A stretch of 64,000 bases of DNA from an uncultured Gemmiger sp. (GCA_944388245.1 CALXIA010000008.1:1-64000), one strand, 5' to 3'; positions 26,459 to 34,713 are shown, counted from the first letter of the stretch. Notes: generated by a model from the sequence alone, not told the origin. Translations and numbers: made by a program.

Positions 26459-27208
26459 TTATTCCTCGTCCCCGGCCTCGTCCCACGCCGGGTCGTACTT
26501 GTTGATGATCACGTCCTCGGTCTCCTGGGTAGCCAGGTCGATGCCCCGCACGAACAGGCTCACCTTGTTGTCCTCGTTCAGCGCGCCCCAGATGTCCACC
26601 GCGAACGCCTCGGTGTCCTCCGGCACCCGCACCCGCTCCGGCTCCCCCTCAAAGCTGGGGATGGGGGTGCCGTCGCAGCGGTAGGTGTGGAGGAAATGCC
26701 CCTCCCCGGCCACCGGCTGGGGATATTCGAAGAAGTACCGCCGGCAGCTTTCGCCGTTGCCGTCGGCGCTTTTCAGGATGGACAGCTTGTAGGCGCACTC
26801 GCCGCCGCTCACCTCCACCACGCCGCTGATGCGGGGGGTCCAGTTGGGGCCGTCCGGCTCAAAGGTGCGGGTGCGCAGCGCGTCCTCAAAACGGCCGCCC
26901 GCGGCCAGGAAATCGTAGATGGTGTCGGTCTGGTCCCCGTTGGTCACGATGGTCACGTCCCCCCAGGTGCGCACCGGGTTGTAGATGATCAGGCTCGGGT
27001 CCTCCAGCTTGGCCGGGTCGGCGGCCCTGGTGCAGATGCCGTCCAGTTCCGGCAGCGGATCAAAGATCCGGTTGCGGCTGTTGGCGCTGCGGCCCATGAT
27101 AAAGTAGGCGATCATCGCTTTCTTGCCGCTGGGGGCCAGCCCCAGCACGATCCCCCGGCCCGGGTAGGCGTTCTCCCGCAGCAGGGCGTACAGATCCATC
27201 GTTTCCAT
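26459..27208 (-). CDS. purO: IMP cyclohydrolase, PurO type
   Basis: A 249-residue protein matching the archaeal-style PurO family (IMP_cyclohyd), which closes FAICAR to IMP. The signature GRSANSRNRIF is near residue 40, with NPVRTWGDVTIVTNGDQTDTIYD near residue 80. I chose ATG 27208, which follows AAGGGAG. It lies between the stand-alone transformylase and purN, so the two one-domain enzymes together replace bifunctional PurH. This pairing is known in some anaerobic bacteria and archaea but is not the common bacterial arrangement. Confidence 0.9.
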   Translation of the reverse strand: METMDLYALLRENAYPGRGIVLGLAPSGKKAMIAYFIMGRSANSRNRIFDPLPELDGICTRAADPAKLEDPSLIIYNPVRTWGDVTIVTNGDQTDTIYDFLAAGGRFEDALRTRTFEPDGPNWTPRISGVVEVSGGECAYKLSILKSADGNGESCRRYFFEYPQPVAGEGHFLHTYRCDGTPIPSFEGEPERVRVPEDTEAFAVDIWGALNEDNKVSLFVRGIDLATQETEDVIINKYDPAWDEAGDEE

Positions 27209-27255
27209 CGTCGGCTCCCTTCTTACGGCGGATGCCGTATACAATTTGTAGAATA

Positions 27256-27852
27256 TTACTTGTCGTATTCTTCACAGAGCAGTTCCACGGCGGCGGGCAG
27301 CAGCTTCCACTCGGCCTGCTCCATCACCCGCTTTTGCAGGGTCTCCGGGGTGTCGCCGGGCTGGATCTCCACCGCCTTTTGCAGCAGGATGCGGCCGCCG
27401 TCGCAGATCTCGTTCACCAGATGCACCGTGGCGCCGGTCACCTTGACCCCCCGGGCCAGGGCGGCCTCGTGCACCCGCAGGCCGTAGAAGCCCTCGCCGC
27501 AGAAGCTGGGGATCAGGCTGGGATGCACGTTCACGATCCGGTCCGGGTAGGCGGCGATGACCGACGGCCCCAGAATCGACAGAAAGCCCGCCAGCACCAC
27601 CAGCTGGACGCCGTGGCTTTGCAGGGCGTCCAGCAGCGCCGCGTCAAAGGCCGCGGGATCGGCGTAGTCCCGCCGGCAGACCACCGCGGTCTCCACGCCG
27701 GCCTTTTCGGCCCGCTCCAGGGCGTAGACCCCGGGCTTTGAGGCCACCACCAGGCTCACCCGGCCGTGGGGGATGGCCCCGGCGGCCTGGGCGTCCAGGA
27801 TGGCCTGCAGATTCGTGCCCCCGCCGGACACCAGCACCGCGATCTTCAGCAT
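27256..27852 (-). CDS. purN: phosphoribosylglycinamide formyltransferase (folate-dependent)
   Basis: A 198-residue GART enzyme, transferring formyl from 10-formyl-THF to GAR. It opens IAVLVSGGGTNLQAI, and the catalytic Asn/His are in NVHPSLIPSF (about 108-117) with Asp in the EICDGG segment (about 145). The start overlaps the end of purM by seven bases, indicating translational coupling. Confidence 0.97.
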   Translation of the reverse strand: MLKIAVLVSGGGTNLQAILDAQAAGAIPHGRVSLVVASKPGVYALERAEKAGVETAVVCRRDYADPAAFDAALLDALQSHGVQLVVLAGFLSILGPSVIAAYPDRIVNVHPSLIPSFCGEGFYGLRVHEAALARGVKVTGATVHLVNEICDGGRILLQKAVEIQPGDTPETLQKRVMEQAEWKLLPAAVELLCEEYDK

Positions 27853-28889
27853 AGTTCCACCCCGCTGCCGGCGGCGATCTCGCCCAGGCGCCAGGCGCCG
27901 GGCTCGCCGTTTTCGTGCAGCACGGCCAGGGCCTTGTCCGCGTCGGCGGCGGCCACCGTCAGCACCATGCCCACCCCCATGTTGAAGGTGTTGAACATGT
28001 CCCGCTCGGGGATGTTGCCCACCCGGGCGATGAGATCGAACAGGGCCGGGGTGCGCACGTCCTGTTTGCGGATGCGGGCGCAGCAGCCCTCCTTCAGGCT
28101 GCGGGGGATGTTCTCATAAAAGCCGCCGCCGGTGATGTGGCTCACGCCCTTCACCGTCACCTGGTCCATCAGGGCCAGCACCGGCTTCACATAGATGCGG
28201 GTGGGCTCAAGAAGCGCCTCGCCCAGAGGGCGGCCCAGCTCCTCGGTGTAGCGGGTGAGCACGTCGGGGTCCTGCTCCAGGTCAAACACCCGGCGCACCA
28301 GCGAGAAGCCGTTGGAGTGCACGCCGGAGCTGGGCAGGGCGATGAGCACATCGCCCGGGACCATGGTGCTGTTGTCCAGCAGGCGGGACTTGTCCACCGC
28401 GCCCACGGTAAAGCCCGCCAGGTCGTACTCGTCCTCCGGGTAGAAGCCGGGCATCTCGGCGGTCTCGCCGCCCACCAGGGCGCAGCCGGCCTGCACGCAG
28501 CCCTCGGCCACCCCGGCCACCAGCTGGGCGATCTTCTCCGGCACATTTTTGCCGCAGGCGATGTAGTCCAGGAAGATCAGGGGGTTCGCGCCGGCGCAGA
28601 TCACGTCGTTCACGCACATGGCCACGCAGTCGATGCCCACCGTGTCGTGCTTGTTCATCAGAAAGGCCAGTTTCAGCTTGGTGCCCACCCCGTCGGTGCC
28701 GCTGATGAGCACCGGATGGGGCATGTTGGTGCAGTCCAGTTCAAACAGGCCGCCGAAGCCGCCCAGGCCCCCGATGCAGCCGGGGGTCAGGGTGCGGGCC
28801 ACATGCTGGCGCATCAGTTCCACCGCCTTGTAGCCGGCGGTGATGTCCACGCCGGCGGCGGCGTAGCTGGCGGAATAGCTCTTTTCCAT
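27846..28889 (-). CDS. purM: phosphoribosylformylglycinamidine cyclo-ligase
   Basis: A 347-residue AIR synthetase that closes FGAM to AIR using ATP. The AIRS fold signature SGTDGVGTKLKLAF is near residue 65, with GGETAEMPGFYPEDEYDLAGF near 140 and SNGFSLVR near 190. Length is normal. It overlaps purN by seven bases and follows purF by 15. Confidence 0.97.
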   Translation of the reverse strand: MEKSYSASYAAAGVDITAGYKAVELMRQHVARTLTPGCIGGLGGFGGLFELDCTNMPHPVLISGTDGVGTKLKLAFLMNKHDTVGIDCVAMCVNDVICAGANPLIFLDYIACGKNVPEKIAQLVAGVAEGCVQAGCALVGGETAEMPGFYPEDEYDLAGFTVGAVDKSRLLDNSTMVPGDVLIALPSSGVHSNGFSLVRRVFDLEQDPDVLTRYTEELGRPLGEALLEPTRIYVKPVLALMDQVTVKGVSHITGGGFYENIPRSLKEGCCARIRKQDVRTPALFDLIARVGNIPERDMFNTFNMGVGMVLTVAAADADKALAVLHENGEPGAWRLGEIAAGSGVELC

Positions 28890-28904
28890 GGCGATGCTCC
28901 TTTA

Positions 28905-30344
28905 TCAGTCGATGCTCTCGGAGAGCTTCTTCTCAAACTTGCTCTTTTCGGTCACGGCGGGGGTCTCGGCCGGGTAGTCGCCGCAGAAGCAGCCGGTACA
29001 CAGCCCCAGCTGGCAGCCCTCCGCGATCTTCTTCACCCCGTCCAGGCTCAAAAAGCCCAGGCTGTCCACCCCCAGGATCTCCCGCATCTCCTCCAGGGTG
29101 TGGTTGGCGGCGATCAGGTTTTCCCGGCTGTCCACGTCCACCCCGTAGTAGCAGGGGTAGAGGAACTCCGGCGCGCTGGAGAGAAAATGCACCTGGGTGG
29201 CCCCGGCCTCCCGCAGCAGCTGCACGATCTGGCGGCTGGTGGTGCCCCGCACGATGGAGTCGTCCACCAGCACCACCCGCTTGCCCCGCACGGTGTCCGC
29301 GATGGGGTTCAGCTTGATGCGCACGGTGTTCTCCCGCTGTTTCTGGTTGGGCTGGATGAAGGTGCGGCCGATGTACTTGTTCTTGATAAAGCCGATGCCG
29401 TAGGGGATGCCGCTCTGCTGGGAGTAGCCCAGCGCGGCGTCCAGGCCGGAATCGGGCACGCCGATGACCACGTCCGCCTGCACCGGATGCTCCAGCGCCA
29501 GGAAGGCGCCGGCCCGGCGGCGGGCCCGGTGCACCGAGGCCCCGTCGATGACCGAGTCGGGCCGGGCGATGTAGACGAACTCAAAGGCGCACAGGCTGGT
29601 GGGCTGGCCGCAGTGGGTGCGGATGGAGCGCATGCCGTTCTCGTCAAAGACCAGGATCTCGCCGGGCTCCACGTCCCGCACGAACTCGCCGCCGGCGGCG
29701 CTGATGGCGCAGCTTTCGCTGGCGATGATGTCGCTGTTTCCCAGCTTGCCGATGCACAGCGGGCGGAACCCGTGGGGGTCCCGGGCGGCGATCAGCTTGC
29801 GGGGGCTCATGATGGCCAGGCTGTAGGCCCCTTTCAACAGGGGCATGCTCTTCTCCACCGCCTCCTCGATGCTGTGGGTCACCAGCCGCTGGCGGGTGAT
29901 GGTGTAGGCGATCACCTCGGTGTCGCTGGTGGAGTGGAAGATGCCGCCGCCCAACTCAATGTCCCGGCGCAGCTCATAGGAGTTGGTCAGGTTGCCGTTG
30001 TGGGCCAGGGCCATGGGCCCCTTGATGTGCCGGATCACAAAGGGCTGGGCGTTGGCCCGCAGCGGGGTGCCGGTGGTGGCGTAGCGGCAGTGGCCGATGC
30101 ACATGTTGCCCCGGGGCATGGTCTCCAGCACCTGGCGGGTGAACACCTCGTTCACCAGGCCCAGTTCCCGGCGCTTGTAGATCACCCCGTCGTCGTTGAC
30201 GGCCATGCCGCAGCTTTCCTGGCCCCGGTGCTGCAGCGCGTACAGGCCGTAGTAGGTGGTGGCCACCACGTCCTGGTCCTCGTCCCGGCGGTAGATGCCG
30301 AACACGCCGCATTCCTCATGCAGTTTTGCGTCGAACGTTTCCAT
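28905..30344 (-). CDS. purF: amidophosphoribosyltransferase
   Basis: A 479-residue first committed enzyme of purine synthesis: PRPP plus glutamine gives phosphoribosylamine. The N-terminal nucleophile is Cys12 (EECGVFGIY), so an 11-residue propeptide must be removed as in Bacillus PurF. The PRPP-binding motif RVVLVDDSIVRGTT is near 345. C-terminal cysteines (LGLCTGCFCGDYP) match the 4Fe-4S-binding oxygen-sensitive type found in Firmicutes. It lies 27 bases after purC. Confidence 0.97.
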   Translation of the reverse strand: METFDAKLHEECGVFGIYRRDEDQDVVATTYYGLYALQHRGQESCGMAVNDDGVIYKRRELGLVNEVFTRQVLETMPRGNMCIGHCRYATTGTPLRANAQPFVIRHIKGPMALAHNGNLTNSYELRRDIELGGGIFHSTSDTEVIAYTITRQRLVTHSIEEAVEKSMPLLKGAYSLAIMSPRKLIAARDPHGFRPLCIGKLGNSDIIASESCAISAAGGEFVRDVEPGEILVFDENGMRSIRTHCGQPTSLCAFEFVYIARPDSVIDGASVHRARRRAGAFLALEHPVQADVVIGVPDSGLDAALGYSQQSGIPYGIGFIKNKYIGRTFIQPNQKQRENTVRIKLNPIADTVRGKRVVLVDDSIVRGTTSRQIVQLLREAGATQVHFLSSAPEFLYPCYYGVDVDSRENLIAANHTLEEMREILGVDSLGFLSLDGVKKIAEGCQLGLCTGCFCGDYPAETPAVTEKSKFEKKLSESID

Positions 30345-30371
30345 AGTTTCCCTCTCCCCGATGCGCCGGTA

Positions 30372-31079
30372 TCAGCCCAGCAGACGGGCCATGACCTCCT
30401 GGTAGGCCTCCTCCTCGCCGCCCAGGTCCCGGCGGAACAGGTCCTTGTCCAGGTGGGCGCCGGTGGTGGCGTCCCAGAAGCGGCAGGTGTCAGGGCTGAT
30501 CTCGTCGGCCAGCACGATCGTGCCGTCCGGCAGGCGGCCGAACTCCAGCTTGAAGTCGATCAGGCGGATGTTGAAGTTCAGCAGGTAGGCGCTCAGGATG
30601 TCGTTGACCTGGAAGGCGTACTTGCTGATCTGGTCGATCTCCTCCTGGGTGGCCAGGCCCAGCGCCAGGGCGTGGTAGTGGTTGATGAGGGGATCGTGGT
30701 ACTCGTCGTTCTTGTAGCTGAACTCCAGGGTGGGGCAGTTGAGCGGGGTGCCCTCGGGCACGCCCAGCCGCTTGGAGAAGCTGCCGGCGGCCACGTTGCG
30801 CACGATGACCTCCAGCGGCACGATCTCCACCTTCTTGACCAGGGTCTCCCGGTCGCTGAGCTCCCGCACATAGTGGGTGGGCACGCCCTTTTCGGCCAGC
30901 ATCTTCATCAGGTTGTTGCTGAGTTTGTTGTTCACCACGCCCTTGCCCCGGATGGTGCCCTTCTTGGCGCCGTCGCCGGCGGTGGCGTCGTCCTTGTAGT
31001 CCACGATGACCAGGTTCGGGTCGTCGGTGGCGAATACCTTCTTGGCCTTGCCTTCGTACAGCTGTTCACGCTTTTCCAT
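30372..31079 (-). CDS. purC: SAICAR synthetase
   Basis: A 235-residue enzyme that condenses CAIR with aspartate. It begins with the typical REQLYEGKAKKVFATDD, and shows RNVAAGSFSKRLGV near 95 and the LIDFKLEFG / DEISPDTCRFWD segments near 175-200. ATG 31079 has AAAAGGAGAAG upstream. The frame beyond the ATG is not coding. Confidence 0.97.
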   Translation of the reverse strand: MEKREQLYEGKAKKVFATDDPNLVIVDYKDDATAGDGAKKGTIRGKGVVNNKLSNNLMKMLAEKGVPTHYVRELSDRETLVKKVEIVPLEVIVRNVAAGSFSKRLGVPEGTPLNCPTLEFSYKNDEYHDPLINHYHALALGLATQEEIDQISKYAFQVNDILSAYLLNFNIRLIDFKLEFGRLPDGTIVLADEISPDTCRFWDATTGAHLDKDLFRRDLGGEEEAYQEVMARLLG

Positions 31080-31126
31080 TTTTCTTCTCCTTTTTATCTG
31101 AATGTGTGTGGATACAAAACCGGGGT

Positions 31127-31630
31127 TCAGCCGTTCAGCTCCGCCTGGAGCGCGGCCTCCTTTTTGGCGATCTGCTCGGCCATGGCGGCGCGGGCGGCGT
31201 CCAGCCGGGCGGCCAGGGCCTCGTCGGTCACCGCCAGGATCTGGGCGGCCAGCACGGCGGCGTTCTTGGCGCCGTTCAGCGCCACGGTGGCCACCGGGAT
31301 GCCGCTGGGCATCTGCACCGTGGCCAGCAAAGCGTCCAGCCCGTCCACAGCGCCGCCCTTCATGGGGATGCCCACCACCGGCAGGGTGGTGTTGGCAGCG
31401 ATGGCGCCGGCCAGATGGGCCGCCATGCCGGCGGCGCACAGGATCACGCCGAAGCCGCCGGCCCGGGCGTTTTGGGCAAATTCCGCGGCCGCGGCGGGGG
31501 TGCGGTGGGCGCTGAGGATGTGGGCCTCAAAGGGGATCTCCCACTCCTTCAGCTGGGCGCAGGCGGCCTTCACCACCGGCCAGTCGCTGTCGCTGCCCAT
31601 CAAAACGGCCACTTTCTTGGTTTCGCTCAT
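31127..31630 (-). CDS. purE: N5-carboxyaminoimidazole ribonucleotide mutase (class I PurE)
   Basis: A 167-residue PurE that interconverts N5-CAIR (or AIR plus CO2, depending on class) and CAIR. Conserved motifs are MGSDSDWPVV near residue 10, LSAHRTP near 40 and the AAGMAAHLAG loop near 75. The sequence favours class I, but purK is absent from this operon, so either purK lies elsewhere or the enzyme accepts AIR and CO2. It is first in the operon behind the long leader at 31631-31811. Confidence 0.94.
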   Translation of the reverse strand: MSETKKVAVLMGSDSDWPVVKAACAQLKEWEIPFEAHILSAHRTPAAAAEFAQNARAGGFGVILCAAGMAAHLAGAIAANTTLPVVGIPMKGGAVDGLDALLATVQMPSGIPVATVALNGAKNAAVLAAQILAVTDEALAARLDAARAAMAEQIAKKEAALQAELNG

Positions 31631-31811
31631 GACAAGATGCCTCCCTTACAAATGAAAAAAGGCTGCAGTTTACACTGCCGCCTTTTAGAATTGGTTGCTC
31701 GTATCCCCGCGAGAAGCTCCGTGCCCGTGCCGGCCGCCGAAACCGGCCTTGCCCTTTTGCTTGAACATCCCGACAGCCCTCCCGTACACAGAATCCAACA
31801 GGTCACTTCTA
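31631..31811 (-). promoter_or_regulatory. purine-operon leader with terminator hairpin (candidate riboswitch or attenuator)
   Basis: From the predicted start the leader runs about 175 nt to purE. It ends in a 10-bp stem with one mismatch (31657-31686) followed by TTTTTT, then the GGGAGG ribosome site. The upstream 110 nt are structured and GC-rich. I do not recognise a ZTP, guanine, PRPP/ykkC or THF riboswitch core, nor a PurBox. Some regulated choice between terminator and readthrough is implied by the position. Confidence 0.6.
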
Positions 31812-31840
31812 AGTGTAAACGCCGGGTAAAGGAATTGCAA
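31812..31840 (-). promoter_or_regulatory. promoter of the purine operon
   Basis: TTGCAA (31835-31840), 17 bp, TACACT (31812-31817) on the minus strand. The -10 region GTTTACACT is the inverted complement of AGTGTAAAC inside the leader terminator about 145 bp away. Confidence 0.7.
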
Positions 31841-32006
31841 GCCCCCGGCGCTTTTTCTCCAAAACACGCCCGCCGCCGCCGGGTTTGCGAACGCTTTTTG
31901 GCATAAATCACAAGGCAAAGGGCGGAATAGTCATACTTTCCTGTTTCGACAGACCCCGCCGCCGGTTTTTGGGCGGTTTGGCCAAAAAGAGCAAAGGCGG
32001 CGGCCT

Positions 32007-32474
32007 TCAGCCGGGCATCCGCTTTTCCATGACAAGATTCGGCAGGGTCACGCCTCGGCGCTCCACCTGCTGGGCGCGCACGACCTGGTAGCCCCGGGCT
32101 TCAAAAAAGGGCCGGGCGGTCAGGGAGGCGTGTACCGTCACCCGGGCGCCGGGGGCCAGCTGCCCCTCCAGCGCGTCGCACAGGGCGGTGCCCACCCCCT
32201 GCCGCTGGCAGCCGGCCGCCACATACAGCCGGTCCAGATACCCGGCGGCCGTGTCCATGTCGGCAAAGCCCAGCAGACGGCCCGCCTCGTCCTCCGCCAC
32301 CAGGGCGGTGTGCCGGCGCAGCGAGGCGTCCCAGCGGGCCGCGTCCGGGTCAGCCGGGGCCCAGGCGTCCAGCTGGGCGGGGGTGTAGTGCTGACGGTTC
32401 ACGGTGTGTACTGTGTGGTGAAACAGCGCCAGCACCGCCGGGCAGTCGGCGGCGGTATAGGGACGGATGCGCAT
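32007..32474 (-). CDS. GNAT family N-acetyltransferase
   Basis: A 155-residue GNAT enzyme. The acetyl-CoA-binding motif appears as CQRQGVGTALCDALE (about 90-104), preceded by the beta-4 strand DRLYVAAG, and the C-terminal FFEARGYQVV is typical. It resembles the YafP-like subgroup (NRQHYTPAQLDAWAP near residue 26). The acceptor is unknown. It is last of the four co-directional genes 34579-32007; a terminator at 32532-32559 lies between it and the preceding GNAT gene, so it may have its own expression. Confidence 0.88.
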   Translation of the reverse strand: MRIRPYTAADCPAVLALFHHTVHTVNRQHYTPAQLDAWAPADPDAARWDASLRRHTALVAEDEAGRLLGFADMDTAAGYLDRLYVAAGCQRQGVGTALCDALEGQLAPGARVTVHASLTARPFFEARGYQVVRAQQVERRGVTLPNLVMEKRMPG

Positions 32475-32531
32475 AAATGCTCCTCCTTTTCCACAAGGAA
32501 AGCCCGGAATGTTGAAAACCGGATCAATAAA

Positions 32532-32590
32532 AAAGCAGCGGGACGAAATTTCGTCCCGCCAAATGGGGGTAGGGGGGACTGGTCCCCCCT
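32532..32590 (-). terminator. terminator and second hairpin between the two GNAT genes
   Basis: A perfect palindrome at 32538-32559 (GCGGGACGAAA / TTTCGTCCCGC) is followed on the minus strand by TGCTTTTTT, an intrinsic terminator for the gene ending at 32600. Next to it, AGGGGGGAC / GTCCCCCCT (32571-32590) forms another stem without T run. Confidence 0.75.
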
Positions 32591-32599
32591 ATCGGCTCT

Positions 32600-33091
32600 T
32601 TATTCTGTGTGCTGATACGCCAGCCGGGGCGAGCCGTCCCGGGTGTGGATCACGCCGCAGCAGGCGAACCCGGCCCGGGCCAGGGTGCGCTGCATGGGCA
32701 GGTTGTCCCGGTGGGTGTCGATCCGCACCCGGCCGCCGGCCTTTCGGCAGCACCAGGCCAGGCACTCCCCCGCCACGCCCCGGCGCAGCCCGGCGCTGGC
32801 GATCCGGTGCACCACCCAGTAGGGCGCCTCATCGGGCCAGCGGCCCTGCCCGATCACCGCGTAGGTGGGGTCCGGCCCCGGCGCGAAGTAGAACACCGCC
32901 TGCACCGCCCCGCCCTCCCGGGCCAGGTACAGCCGCCCGGCGGCGATGTCCGCGTCCACCTGTTCGGGGGGCGGATAGCCGCCCGCCCACTGGGTGGGGT
33001 TGCCGTGCCGGGCCATGAAAGCCCGGGCCCCGGCGTAGATCGCCAGCGCCGCGTCCCGGTCGGCGGGAGCGGCCGGCGTGATGGTCAGCAT
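32600..33091 (-). CDS. GNAT family N-acetyltransferase
   Basis: A 163-residue GNAT protein. The acetyl-CoA-binding segment is GLRRGVAGECLAWCCRKAG (about 100-118), followed by RVRIDTHRDNLPMQRTLARAGF, a pattern common in uncharacterised Firmicute GNATs. ATG 33091 follows AAGGAGG. The product contains four cysteines near the cofactor site. It is 13 bases downstream of apbE, so probably in that transcript. The substrate is unknown. Confidence 0.85.
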   Translation of the reverse strand: MLTITPAAPADRDAALAIYAGARAFMARHGNPTQWAGGYPPPEQVDADIAAGRLYLAREGGAVQAVFYFAPGPDPTYAVIGQGRWPDEAPYWVVHRIASAGLRRGVAGECLAWCCRKAGGRVRIDTHRDNLPMQRTLARAGFACCGVIHTRDGSPRLAYQHTE

Positions 33092-33104
33092 ACAAACCGC
33101 CTCC

Positions 33105-34187
33105 TTACGACTGGCGCAGATGGGCCTCAAACCCGTCGGAATAGACGATCGACCCGTCGGTGAGCATCCACATGGCCTCCACGTTGTCCAGGCTCGCCAC
33201 CAGGGCCTGGCCGTCGGCCAGGTCCATGCAGAACAGCCCGGTGGACAGGCAGTCCGCCCAGCCGCTGTCGTCGGTGTACACCGCTACCGCGTCAAAATAC
33301 CGGGCGGGCATCAGGGTATCCATGTCGATCAGGTGGTGGTAGTTCACCCCGTCCACCGTGTAGTACCGCTGGTAGTCTCCGCTGGTCACCAGGGCCGCGT
33401 CCTCCACGTTCACCACCTGGATGTAGCTCTCCCCGGCAAAGTATTCGGTCCAGGGGTTCTCGATGCCGCCGGTCCAGGCGGTGCCGTCGGGCTTGTGGCC
33501 CACCCCCCGCAGGTTGCCGCCCACGCTCAACAGAAAGCTGGTCAGCCCCCGCTCTTTGGCGGCGCGGGCCACCTGCTCCACCGCGTAGCCCTTGCCCACG
33601 CTGCCCACGTCCAGCCGCATCTTTGCATCCGCCAGATAGACGGTGCCCGCCTGCCGGTCGATCTGCAGATTGGCCGGGTCGGTGTGTTCCATGGCCGCCT
33701 GCAGCTGGTCCATGGGGGGCAGTTCGGCGTTGTCCGGGTCGTCCAGGCCGGCGGTGCGGTAGTCATGCCAGAGCCCCAGCATGCTGCCCGCCGCCACGTT
33801 CATCTTGCCGCCGGTCTTTTCGTACCCCTCCAGCGCCATCTCCAGCATGTCCAGGATCGGCTGGTCCACCGCCACCGGGGCCACCCCCGCGTTGGCGTTG
33901 ATGGTGGCCAGGTTGTTCATCCCGTCGTAGGTGTGGTAGATGTCGTACAGCTTGTGGTAGTACAAAAGATCCTCGTGCAGCGCTTCGGCCTGGCTGTCCC
34001 ACTCCTCCTGGCTGGGGGCGTAGCCGGTCACGATGGTCACCGTGTCGAATACGTCGAACCAGTAGGCGGAATACTTCTCCCAGCCGGCCATGTCCGGGTC
34101 GGCGCCGCCGGCACAGCCCGCGCCCAGCAGGCACAGCCCGGCCAACAGCCCGGCGGCAAGGCGCCGGGCCCAATGTGCGTGTTTCAT
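33105..34187 (-). CDS. apbE: FAD:protein FMN transferase lipoprotein
   Basis: A 360-residue ApbE-family enzyme that attaches FMN from FAD to threonine residues of exported redox proteins, such as Rnf or flavin-based reductases. The lipobox LLGAGC places Cys25 as the lipid anchor. Conserved segments include DVFDTVTIVTGYA near 45, NNLATINANAG near 95, LDVGSVGKGYAVEQVA near 200, and the metal/FAD region ALVTSGDYQRYY near 275. GGGAGGACAC precedes ATG 34187, which overlaps the DUF3783 gene by four bases. Target proteins are not in the window. Confidence 0.95.
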   Translation of the reverse strand: MKHAHWARRLAAGLLAGLCLLGAGCAGGADPDMAGWEKYSAYWFDVFDTVTIVTGYAPSQEEWDSQAEALHEDLLYYHKLYDIYHTYDGMNNLATINANAGVAPVAVDQPILDMLEMALEGYEKTGGKMNVAAGSMLGLWHDYRTAGLDDPDNAELPPMDQLQAAMEHTDPANLQIDRQAGTVYLADAKMRLDVGSVGKGYAVEQVARAAKERGLTSFLLSVGGNLRGVGHKPDGTAWTGGIENPWTEYFAGESYIQVVNVEDAALVTSGDYQRYYTVDGVNYHHLIDMDTLMPARYFDAVAVYTDDSGWADCLSTGLFCMDLADGQALVASLDNVEAMWMLTDGSIVYSDGFEAHLRQS

Positions 34188-34579
34188 GTGTCCTCCCGTG
34201 CGGCGTGGACCGCCGCGTGTTCCTGGGCCAGTTCCTCCAGCAGCCGGGCAAAGGGCCAGCCCTGGTTGTGGGCCGTGACCATCGCCTTCAGCGGGATGAC
34301 CACGCCGCCGGCGCGAAGATCGTCCAGCAGCCGGTCCAGCGCCGCCCGGTCGATCCCGCTGAACACCGCCGCCGGGGTGGCGGTCGCCGGAAGCGGGGCA
34401 GCGGCCCGGTCCACCCGGCTGCCGCACAGATGCCCCACGGTCATCCCGGTCTCGCCCGGCTCCACCATCCGCAGGGTCAGCCCCTCCTTGCGGCAGGCGG
34501 TTTCCAGAACGGCCCGGTCGGCCTCGGGCAGGGCCCAGCCCAGCACCAGACGGGGCGTGGCGGCGATGTGTGCTTTCAT
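34184..34579 (-). CDS. DUF3783 domain protein
   Basis: A 131-residue protein with the pattern of DUF3783, a small Firmicute domain of unknown role. It reads LVLGWALPEADRAVLETAC, a central loop, and FSGIDRAALDRLLDDLRAGGVVIPLKAMVTAHNQGWPFARLLEELAQEH. No membrane or signal segment is seen. ATG 34579 lies downstream of TTTGAC/TATAAT and GGAGGT. Its end overlaps apbE by four bases, so it may act with flavinylation or just share the transcript. Confidence 0.75.
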   Translation of the reverse strand: MKAHIAATPRLVLGWALPEADRAVLETACRKEGLTLRMVEPGETGMTVGHLCGSRVDRAAAPLPATATPAAVFSGIDRAALDRLLDDLRAGGVVIPLKAMVTAHNQGWPFARLLEELAQEHAAVHAAREDT

Positions 34580-34612
34580 ATCAGGCACCTCCGGCGTATA
34601 GTTTGCCTTTTT

Positions 34613-34641
34613 ATTATACACAAAAAACGCCGATAGTCAAA
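34613..34641 (-). promoter_or_regulatory. promoter of the DUF3783-apbE-GNAT transcript
   Basis: TTTGAC (34636-34641), 17 bp, TATAAT (34613-34618) on the minus strand, with the start codon about 35 bases downstream. Confidence 0.8.
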
Positions 34642-34713
34642 AAGCGGCTTTGCGCTGCGAAAACCGGGAACCCGGATCGCTGCACAGAGCAGATATTCAA
34701 GATGGTACGGATG

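Noticed and set aside
27915..31655. 1246-codon open frame opposite purM, purF, purC and purE
   Set aside because: It is an antisense shadow of four well-identified purine genes and contains no recognisable motif.
31631..31811. ZTP (pfl) riboswitch or PurBox before purE
   Set aside because: The conserved ZTP cores and the CCGAAC-type PurBox are not present; I therefore left the leader unassigned.
31685..31918. Small reading frames in the purine leader
   Set aside because: They start at rare codons without ribosome sites, cross the promoter itself, and do not look conserved; regulation by RNA structure is simpler.
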